Shown: positions 18,322 through 25,413 of the stretch, piece by piece
Layout: every line of letters starts with the position of its first letter
How positions within the stretch are numbered: the first letter of the stretch is position 1
NCBI RefSeq assembly: GCF_030811455.1
Contig: NZ_JAUSQU010000001.1
Span: 7,440,001 to 7,504,000 of the forward strand
Source: Streptosporangium lutulentum
GTDB lineage: Bacteria; Actinomycetota; Actinomycetes; Streptosporangiales; Streptosporangiaceae
Direction of reading: 5' to 3'
DNA: 64,000 nt
Program-made: the position numbers and the translations under genes
Notes under the pieces: model-generated
Told to the model about the DNA's origin: nothing
The model's database searches: none
The model's input: only the letters and a program-made list of their open reading frames with translations

Positions 18322-19062
18322 CTACTCGGGGAGCAGGTAGCGGGTGTGGGTCCCGTTCATCCACTCCCTGTCGAACTCCCGCCCCGTCACCCTGCCGACC
18401 AGTGTCAGCGCAGAGGTGACGCACGTCGCCAGTCGCGGGCTGTATCCGTTGTGAGCGAGGGCGATGAAGTCGTCCCACCCTGATGGCAGAATCTCGTCTT
18501 CTTCCCCGTAGTCTCGCCCGCTCTCCATCCGTGCCTCCTCCCATGCGGCGTACTCAAGCCATCCCGGTGTGAGGTCGGGGTCGCTCTCCCAGCTTGAATC
18601 CGCCAGGTCGAACCGCAACCCGTGCGCGTATGAGTCGAGTGCGGCGGGGTGACGGCCCCACCGCTCCCCGGGGGTGGTGACGCTGAACCCCGTGGCATGG
18701 ACACCGTTGACCGCATACTTAAGGTCACGAGGCCCGTTCAAGTCCCACCACACCAGCAGCGCCCGTCCTCCGTACGAGAGGTCCCGCAAAGACCCGTCGC
18801 AGTCGTGCCCCCGGACCTGGATGATCTGCGTCCAGTTCTCGTTCAACCGGCCGGCCCAGATCACTCCCGGGCCACCGTCGAAAGACATCCCCTCCAGGAG
18901 ATCCCCCCAGTCGCAACCGACCGCGTCATCCACATCCGCGACCGAGACCCCCAGCCGCCGGGCCACCTCCCACGTCTCCAGGCCCTCCACCCATGCGGCC
19001 ATGAACCACTCGCCCATGCCGTAGGACCGGGCAAGGTGCCACAGACGCTCCGACTGCCGCAT
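18322..19062 (-). CDS. DUF6461-like protein
   Basis: A 246-residue protein, convergent with the alkylation-repair gene (5-bp gap). Residues 20-45 (FMAAWVEGLETWEVARRLGVS) and 75-120 (WTQIIQVRGHD...LSYGGRALLVWWDLNG) follow the pattern of DUF6461 proteins, a common actinomycete family of unknown role. Acidic and cytoplasmic. A second member is at 30644-31231. Confidence 0.65.
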   Translation of the reverse strand: MRQSERLWHLARSYGMGEWFMAAWVEGLETWEVARRLGVSVADVDDAVGCDWGDLLEGMSFDGGPGVIWAGRLNENWTQIIQVRGHDCDGSLRDLSYGGRALLVWWDLNGPRDLKYAVNGVHATGFSVTTPGERWGRHPAALDSYAHGLRFDLADSSWESDPDLTPGWLEYAAWEEARMESGRDYGEEDEILPSGWDDFIALAHNGYSPRLATCVTSALTLVGRVTGREFDREWMNGTHTRYLLPE

Positions 19063-19203
19063 GCTCTCTCCTCGACCGTCCCCTGCTCATTCCAGCAACC
19101 CAAGCAGACGGTCCCGACACTTCCATGATCGACAGCACGAAGATCCGCCCCTGGCTGAGCGGTCACCGGAGGAGTCGATCAGCTGAACTCCGACGTCGGC
19201 AGG

Positions 19204-20214
19204 TCAGGGGATTCGCCACAACTTCGCGGTATCGTCCTTGCTGCCGGTGGCGAGGGTCGTTCCGTCCGGGCTGAAGGCCACCGACATGACAGCGCCGGCG
19301 TGGCCGGTGAAGGTGGCGACGGTTGTGCCGCTGTCCACGTTCCACAGCCGCGCGGTCCTGTCGAGGCTGCCGGTGGCGAGGGTCGTTCCGTCCGGGCTGA
19401 AGGCCACCGACATGACAGCGCCGGCGTGGCCGGCGAGGGTGGCGGTGGCTGTACGGCCGGCCACATCCCACAACCGCACCACGCCTCTTGACGGCGACGA
19501 GTTCTCTTCCCTGCCGCCGGTGGCGAGGGTCGTCCCGTCCGGGCTGAAGGCCACCGAGTCGACAGTGCCAGTGCCGGTGGGGATGGCGGTGGCGGTGGTT
19601 GTGCGGCCGGCCACATCCCACAACCGCACCGTGCCTTCGGCGTGGTCGCTGCTGCCGACGGCGACGGTCGCCCCGTCCGGGCTGAAAGCCACCGAGAGGA
19701 CGGTGCCGGTGAGGCCGGTGAGGGTGGCGGTGGCTGTGCGACCGGCCACGTCCCACAACTGCGCCGTCCTGGCATTCCCGCCGGTGGCGAGGGTCGTCCC
19801 GTCCGGGCTGAAGGCCATACTCCAGACGAGGTCGGTGCGGCCGGTGAAGGCGGCGATGGTTTCGCGACTGGCCACGTCCCACAACCGCACCGCGCCGTCG
19901 CTCTCACCGCAGGCGGCGAGGGTTCTCCCGTCCGGGCTGAAGGCCACCGACACGACAGTGCCGTCGTAGTCGGTGAAGGCGGCGATGGTTTCGCCGCTGT
20001 CCACGTCCCACAACCACACCTCGCCGTTCTGGCTGCCGGTGGCGAGGGTCGTTCCGTCCGGGCTGAAAGCTACCGAGCCGACAGTGGCCGTGTGGCCGGT
20101 GAGGGTGGGAGTGCGGGTAAGGGCGATCGCGACCGGCACCCCGACGGCGGTCACGCCGAGGACCCCGAGCCCGGCCATGAGCAGGACCTTGCGCCGCGGC
20201 AGAGAGCGACCCAT
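19204..20214 (-). CDS. Seven-bladed WD40 protein with N-terminal membrane/Tat-like anchor
   Basis: A 336-residue protein. The N-terminus MGRSLPRRKVLLMAGLGVLG has an Arg-Arg pair before a hydrophobic helix (~10-35), as in Tat signals or signal anchors. Seven WD40 blades follow, each with a variant of 'VxSVAFSPDGTTLATGS....LWDV', completing a propeller. Several blades are nearly identical in DNA (e.g. around 19250 and 19370), implying recent internal duplication. The chosen ATG overlaps the stop of a short upstream frame (TAATG). It is probably an extracytoplasmic scaffold; no enzymatic domain is present. Confidence 0.85.
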   Translation of the reverse strand: MGRSLPRRKVLLMAGLGVLGVTAVGVPVAIALTRTPTLTGHTATVGSVAFSPDGTTLATGSQNGEVWLWDVDSGETIAAFTDYDGTVVSVAFSPDGRTLAACGESDGAVRLWDVASRETIAAFTGRTDLVWSMAFSPDGTTLATGGNARTAQLWDVAGRTATATLTGLTGTVLSVAFSPDGATVAVGSSDHAEGTVRLWDVAGRTTTATAIPTGTGTVDSVAFSPDGTTLATGGREENSSPSRGVVRLWDVAGRTATATLAGHAGAVMSVAFSPDGTTLATGSLDRTARLWNVDSGTTVATFTGHAGAVMSVAFSPDGTTLATGSKDDTAKLWRIP

Positions 20215-20423
20215 TACGCGACCCACGCTGCCACGGCGGCGGAAAACCCCAGCACGCCGACCCCGTCGCGCGACCAACGGGTGAAAGCGGTGAACGCCTC
20301 GACAATCCGACCACCGCCGAAGCGTTCGGCGAGATCCTCACGCGGCAGACCGACCGGCACCGGCGGTACGAGATCCTCGCGGTCCCGCCAGACCCCGCCC
20401 CTGCCGCCACCCACCTCGATCAC
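20214..20423 (-). CDS. Possible small coupled gene upstream of the WD40 gene
   Basis: A 69-residue frame starting GTG whose TAA overlaps the WD40 start codon (TAATG). The overlap is its main support. The protein (MIEVGGGRGGVWRDREDLVP..., Trp/Arg-rich) has no recognised motif. It could also be the degraded 3' end of a longer gene formerly fused upstream of the propeller. Confidence 0.35.
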   Translation of the reverse strand: MIEVGGGRGGVWRDREDLVPPVPVGLPREDLAERFGGGRIVEAFTAFTRWSRDGVGVLGFSAAVAAWVA

Positions 20424-20894
20424 CCGATATCACCCGCCGATAAACGCACTACCGCCCCGATCATCACGGCACACTAACGCACTCTTGATCATAAAACAGC
20501 ACACGCCCGACGAATCCAACCGAATCATCCGTCCCGATCAACCGTTTCTCCATCACGCCCGAGAGAACCGCCTCCGGCCCACGTGGTGGCCGACATCCTC
20601 GTGGAAGTGTGAGCGGATTGGCTCCTGGAGTTCTGGAGGAGCATCCCGAGGCCGTCGAGCGTCGGCCGCAGGCCGAGCCTCACCGTCCTGACCGGCCACC
20701 TCACCACGCACGGTCTGGTCCGCGCTTCCCTCATCAGGGGCTTGACCTGGTCAGGATCGGTTTCCATCGGCTTCTCCGCAGTCGCCGAGGAAAGCCCGCT
20801 ACCGCCCTGGTCAACCGGGGAGTGGGGCTATCCCCACCCACCCGTGCGTCCAGACGGATACCGCCTCGACCAGGCACTTCGTAACGTTTGTGAC
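20424..20894. other. Non-coding stretch
   Basis: About 470 bp between the WD40 region and a small membrane-protein gene. Neither strand has a convincing start or ribosome site. No tRNA, inverted repeat or IS end was recognised. Confidence 0.4.
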
Positions 20895-21335
20895 ATGAAA
20901 ACCAACACGCGCACCACGACCGAGCCGGCACTCCTCAACGACCCCCGCACCCAGGAAGCCTTCGACACGGCGAAGAGCGGCATCAAGATTTACGCCGCAC
21001 TCAGCGCCGTCGCCCTTCTGGCGATCATCGTGGTGTCGAGCAGCGGTCATACGATCAACACGTTCATGTGGGTCCGGGCGATCCTGCTGCCTGTGATCGC
21101 GGTGCTGTTCTACCGGATGACCGTCTCCGCTTCCCGGGGATCTCGACGGGCCTTCGAGCGCGTGAGCGTCCTCACCGTCACCGTGCCGATCGCGATCATC
21201 GCCGTCGACCTGATCCCGGGTGTCTGCCCGCCGTGGTACGCCGTCACGCAGGCCGTCTGCATGCTGCCCATCATCCGGGTCGCGTTCGTCACCCGTGGCT
21301 CCGTACTGCGCGCCGCCTTCCCCACGTCACGCTGA
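20895..21335 (+). CDS. Small four-helix membrane protein
   Basis: A 146-residue protein with four hydrophobic segments: IYAALSAVALLAIIVVSS, MWVRAILLPVIAVLFY, VLTVTVPIAIIAVDLI, and VTQAVCMLPIIRVAFV. A short soluble N-terminus precedes them. The ATG at 20895 is chosen because the upstream part of the frame is implausible. No family recognised; the final residues are basic. Confidence 0.72.
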   Translation: MKTNTRTTTEPALLNDPRTQEAFDTAKSGIKIYAALSAVALLAIIVVSSSGHTINTFMWVRAILLPVIAVLFYRMTVSASRGSRRAFERVSVLTVTVPIAIIAVDLIPGVCPPWYAVTQAVCMLPIIRVAFVTRGSVLRAAFPTSR

Positions 21336-21472
21336 CCCCTCAGCTCCTGCGTGCTTCCCGAACGCGAACCGCACCCACGACGGTTCGACGGCCTTGGCGT
21401 AACGAAGGCATCGTTCACGGCCGCATCAAGCCGGAACACGGGAAGCCGCTCGATCGGGTCGCGTTCGCCTCG

Positions 21473-22147
21473 TCAACCACGAGACCGGCCGGCGGGCGGC
21501 GTGATTCGCACCCGCTCCTCCTCAGGGCGGCTGTCGATGTCGTCGAGTTGCTCGCGGACCGTCTTCTGCAGGTCCTCGTAGTCCCGGAAGTAGTAGTCGT
21601 TGAACAGGGTGTAGCCGGTCCACATCAGGTTGGCGCACACCCTCGGCGGCACCCGGCCCGTCGCCACGCCCATGCCGACCAGCGCCACCGACCCGACGCT
21701 GCCCGGCTCCTTCTCGTTCTGCATGTGAATGGCCTGAAACGCGGCGGCGCACGCCAGCGCCACGTTCAGCGTCTCACTCACGTTCTGCACCGACTGCACC
21801 ATCGTCGGCGTCGAGATCAGGAACTTCGGGTTGGTCGCCCCCGACGGCACGCACACGGCACTTCCCACCGGCAGCGACCCTCCGAACTGATCGCGGATCG
21901 CCCGCTGGACGCGCAACTGGATCCCCGCCCCGAGGTGACGCTTGATGGCCGCGTCGACCCCACCGTCCATCCGTCCGCGGGAGTTGGTCGGGTTGACCCA
22001 GGCGTCGACGTGCCGGGTGAGGATCGACCCCTTGTAGATCTCGACCTCGGGGACGTCGGCGAACGCCGCTCGCCACTCCTGCACCACTTTCGCGTTGATG
22101 TCCACCAGCACCACCTTGAGCGGCGGCTTCATGTGTTCGACAGTCAT
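21473..22147 (-). CDS. Macro-domain protein (ADP-ribose binding or hydrolysing)
   Basis: A 224-residue protein. Residues ~35-70 carry the macro-domain core: a strand before 'VDAWVNPTNSRGRMDGGVDAAIKRHLG', the NPTN...GGVDAAI loop that holds ADP-ribose. A second loop, VALVGMGVATGRVPPRV, resembles the phosphate-binding G-x-G-x-x-x-G segment. Macro domains bind ADP-ribose and many remove it from proteins or DNA. It is divergent from the UDG-ADP-ribosyltransferase gene 316 bp away, an arrangement resembling writer/eraser pairs such as DarT/DarG. The functional link is inference. Confidence 0.85.
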   Translation of the reverse strand: MTVEHMKPPLKVVLVDINAKVVQEWRAAFADVPEVEIYKGSILTRHVDAWVNPTNSRGRMDGGVDAAIKRHLGAGIQLRVQRAIRDQFGGSLPVGSAVCVPSGATNPKFLISTPTMVQSVQNVSETLNVALACAAAFQAIHMQNEKEPGSVGSVALVGMGVATGRVPPRVCANLMWTGYTLFNDYYFRDYEDLQKTVREQLDDIDSRPEEERVRITPPAGRSRG

Positions 22148-22328
22148 GGCTCACTCCGGGCGCAGGGGGTGGTTCCAACGTCCACGAAGATATCGCTCCA
22201 CACCGACAAATCTGATCTTGTCTGGAGATTCAGGAACGATCTCCGCGCCTGCGGACGCATCGACTCCGGGCCTCCCCGCCCCGGGCCTTCCGCGGACCAG
22301 GCCTTACGGTGAACCGGCGCTCACGACA

Positions 22329-22363
22329 GGAAAGCCCACCCGCTGGAAGGGGGTGGGCTTTCC
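22329..22363. terminator. Strong 13-bp hairpin in the divergent macro/ART intergenic region
   Basis: Perfect stem GGAAAGCCCACCC/GGGTGGGCTTTCC with a 9-nt loop. No annotated gene ends here: it is 100 bp upstream of the UDG-ART start and ~180 bp upstream of the macro gene. It could be an attenuator in the ART leader, the terminator of an unseen small RNA, or a relic. Confidence 0.65.
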
Positions 22364-22463
22364 GGTTCTCCGACATCGCATTCTGGATCTTCGCACGGCA
22401 CAATTCCCCCACCTCAATCACCTGTGCCGTCACCGGTACGACTCCCCGATCCAGGAATTCACG

Positions 22464-24081
22464 ATGAGCGACGTCAACGCCCCCACCCCGCCCGACCCGA
22501 GTGACCCGCTGGCCCTCGCCGAACTCTTCAAGGGCGGTGGCGAGCCGTGGCTGCCGCTCTTGAAGCCGGTCATCGAGGCGCAGCCGGCCGCGGCCACGTT
22601 CATCGGTCCGGGCCGCAGCCCGGAGGTCGTGCCCATCCGGGAACTGACCTTCCAAGCGCTCAAGCCCAATCCGCTGCACAAGTGGAAGGTCGTCGTCTTC
22701 GGCCAGAACCCGTACCCGCGGGCCGAGAGTGCCACCGGCATCGCCATGTTCGACAACACCTTCCACGACTGGAACGACAGCCAGTTCGGCAGGGTCATCA
22801 CCATCCGCTGCATCATCAAGGCGGCGGCGATGTGGAAGCACGGCGTCCCCCAAGAAGACGCCGATCGCCGACATCCGCGCACTCCTGAAAAAGCAGGACA
22901 CCGTGCAGCCGCCGGAGTGGTTCCAGGCGATGCTCACGCAGGGCGTGTTGCTGTTGAACGCGGCGCTCACCGCCAGCGGCGACGGGGCGATGGCCACCGA
23001 CCGGCACACCGCGTTCTGGCGACCGGTCGTCGAGAAGCTCATCGAGGAGATCCTGAAGGCCAAGCAGAACGCCGACGAGAAGGACCGGGGCGTGGTGTTC
23101 GCGTGGTGGGGAGCTCACGCCCGCAGCCTGAAAGAGGTCGTGCTCCGGCTCCAGCAGAAGTACCCCGAGGTGGAGGTCCTGCACATCGACCACCCCAACC
23201 CCGCGGCACAGGGCGACATCTTCTGCGACGGGAACCATTTCGCCGCCGTGAACACGGCACTCAAAATGCTCGGGGCCGACGAGATCGACTGGCTGCCCGG
23301 CAAGGGGTGGAACACGCTCGCGGCGCAAGCCGGCGGGGCGGACGCGGACACCGCCGACCGCATGGGGGCGTTCATCGCCTCCACGATGGAGTTGCACAAG
23401 CTCTACCTCGAACGGCTCGCCGGCGTCAAAGACGAGGGGCTGGAACTTCCGGCGATCACCGGCGTGTTCGACACCCCGCTCATGGACTTCCGCGAGGCCG
23501 GCGCCCCGGTGGCCAAGCTGCTGTCGGGTCTCGACCGGCACATGGAGCAGTCGTACCTGTTCGGCGAGAAGCACGCGGACGGCGCGGCCGACAGCCTGTC
23601 CGCCGACGAGATCGCGGCCCTCTATCTCTACACCTGCGAGTCGGGGTTCTACCGGCAGATCAACGCCATCCTGCGCCACCCGGACCGCACCCGGATCGTC
23701 CCCTACCTCCCGTATCTGCGACTCCTGTTCTCGGCCGTGTCGCGCCTGCCGGCCCGCAAGGAGCCGCTGTGGCGCGGGGTGTCGCTGGACCTGCGCGCGC
23801 AGTACCCTCTCGGCCGAACCGTGACGTGGTGGGGCGTGTCCTCGTGTACGTCGAGTCTCAGCGTGGCCCAGACGTTCCTCGGCCACCGCGGCAAGCGGAC
23901 GCTCTTCGAGGTGCTCCCCCTGCGGGCCGTGGGCATCCGCGGTTTCTCCGCGTTCACCGGTGAGGAGGAGTTCATCCTCGCCCCCGGCACGCAGCTCAAG
24001 GTGACCGACGTGAAGGCCGAACGCGGTGGCCTGTACACCGTGAAGCTGACCGAACTGGCCGAGCAGCACCTGGTGGCGTGA
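22464..24081 (+). pseudogene. Uracil-DNA-glycosylase-like domain fused to ADP-ribosyltransferase, with one-base frameshift
   Basis: Restoring one base in the C5 run at 22847-22851 gives a 538-residue protein. Residues ~70-290 match family-1 UDG: motif GQNPYP (80-85; canonical GQDPYH, so the catalytic Asp is Asn), LLLNAALT, VFAWWGAHA, and HPNPAAQGDIF...GNHFAAVN (canonical HPSP...HF). The rest (~300-538) matches arginine-type mono-ADP-ribosyltransferases: a helical N-lobe with 'LYLYTCESGFYRQINAILR', then WRG (R), SSCTSS (S-T-S) and GEEEFILAPGT (ExE). All R-S-E elements survive. The upstream part starts at the ATG of MSDVNAP. The defect may be real, a sequencing error or programmed slippage. It is divergent from the macro gene. 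Confidence 0.85.
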
Positions 24082-24105
24082 GCGGCGGAGGGTGTCTCCG
24101 TTCAT

Positions 24106-24151
24106 GAAGCTCCGGCGGCCCGGCGACAACGCTCCGGGCCGCTGGAGCTTC
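24106..24151 (+). terminator. Terminator after the UDG-ART gene
   Basis: Stem GAAGCTCC and GCGGCCCGG pairing with CCGGGCCGC and GGAGCTTC (17 pairs with one G-T) around a 10-nt loop, 24 bp after the stop. Confidence 0.75.
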
Positions 24152-24310
24152 GTGTCCACCGGCCCGCGACGCCTGCACCAGGGGTCGGCGGATCTCCCGT
24201 CCGCTGCTCGCATCGCGATGCGGGGATGACGCCGCTACTCCGTACGAGGCAGGCGCCGTGGCGTCATAACACCCTGCGCGCGGGCCGTCCTCACCGGGAG
24301 AAGGTCGCGA

Positions 24311-25141
24311 TCATCGGTGAACGTCACCCAGAAACCGCCGCGCACCACGCAGCCTGGTCCGAAGCCGCCGCTGAGTCATGCCGCACTCCAGGCGCACGTC
24401 CATCGGGCCGGGCACGTTGGTGTCCGCTCGCCGGCCCGAAGGCAGTCGGTCCGCGTCGAGTCCGTCACGTCGGGCGATGAGCAGCCCGAGCTCGTATCGG
24501 CTCACCGCGTCGGCTCCGGCGACATGGTGGATGCCGTGATACTCGGATGCGGCAAGTTCGAGGAGCGCCGCGGCGAGATCGACGACATGTACAGGACATC
24601 GCACGTCGTCGGTGAACAGCACTCCTCCTGCCCTGCCGGTGGCCAGTGAACGCACCAGCGCCTCGTGCGAGGAGTCACCGTCACCGATGATCAGGGATGT
24701 CCGGGCTATCACCGCGGTTGGCGCGATCGCGTTCACCGCTGTCTCGGCAGCGGCTTTGGCCGCACCATACGGGGTGATCGGGTCAGGGAGACACGTCTCG
24801 TCATAGCGAATCGCGGCGCCGGAGAAGACCGCGTCGCTGGACACCTGGACCAGGCGCCCACCTGCCGCGGAGACGGCGAGAGCCACGTTCGCGGCTCCCA
24901 CCGCCGTGATCATCCAGTCTGTCTGCCGATACGCGGCGTTGATGACCACCTCTGGTCGAAACGCGCTGATCAGCGCATCGACGTCGTCTCGTCGACGCAC
25001 ATCGAGCGGCAACCACTCGACGCCCGCGGTCTCTCCTGGTCGGGTCAGGTAGGTCGCAGCCACCTCATGCTCGGCCATCGAACACTGCCGAGCGAGTTCG
25101 CCGCCGAGAAAACCGCTGCCACCGACGATGAGGAATCTCAT
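24311..25141 (-). CDS. RmlD-like NAD(P)-dependent sugar-nucleotide reductase/epimerase-type SDR
   Basis: A 276-residue extended-SDR protein. GGSGFLGGELARQ (7-19) is the NAD(P) Rossmann loop. VINAAY is followed by VQVSSDAVFSG and TPYGAAKAAAE, giving the Ser and Tyr-x-x-x-Lys of the active site. Best resemblance is to dTDP-4-dehydrorhamnose reductase-like proteins. Without neighbouring rml genes the substrate is open. It is convergent with the UDG-ART gene. Confidence 0.85.
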   Translation of the reverse strand: MRFLIVGGSGFLGGELARQCSMAEHEVAATYLTRPGETAGVEWLPLDVRRRDDVDALISAFRPEVVINAAYRQTDWMITAVGAANVALAVSAAGGRLVQVSSDAVFSGAAIRYDETCLPDPITPYGAAKAAAETAVNAIAPTAVIARTSLIIGDGDSSHEALVRSLATGRAGGVLFTDDVRCPVHVVDLAAALLELAASEYHGIHHVAGADAVSRYELGLLIARRDGLDADRLPSGRRADTNVPGPMDVRLECGMTQRRLRTRLRGARRFLGDVHR

Positions 25142-25222
25142 GGCCGGTCACCGTAATCGATCAGTCGTTCCGAAGCGGCCGCCGCGTTCACGTCCCGAGA
25201 CATGGTGCTCATCCTCACATGC

Positions 25223-25282
25223 CTGTTCAAGGGCCTTCTGGCACTGCGCGGCCGGAGACACTCGAAACCCCGACCTTCTGAT
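25223..25282 (-). repeat. Diverged tRNA-Arg 3' end plus terminator half (third att-like site)
   Basis: An ungapped 60-bp alignment with 34609-34668 has 11 differences by hand count. It covers half of the downstream terminator and the tRNA 3' half (T-loop GTTTCGAGT on the minus strand), but not the anticodon loop. It is in the same orientation as the copies at 34628 and 53363. Probably a relic of an older integration or of a related tRNA-Arg gene. Confidence 0.65.
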
Positions 25283-25413
25283 GTTCCCGCAGGCAAGGGC
25301 AGAAGCCTCGTCAGCGACGTCCCGGCCTGCTCAGACGATAGATGCGGTCCGGTGACGTGTGATCGTATGAGGTGGTGTCGCTGTACATCACCTTCGTGGA
25401 CGTGAACCGGCGC

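Noticed and set aside
22816-24213. Long minus-strand frame across the UDG-ART gene
   Set aside because: Composition is typical of a shadow frame (Arg/Val/His/Leu-rich), whereas the plus strand has coherent ART motifs.
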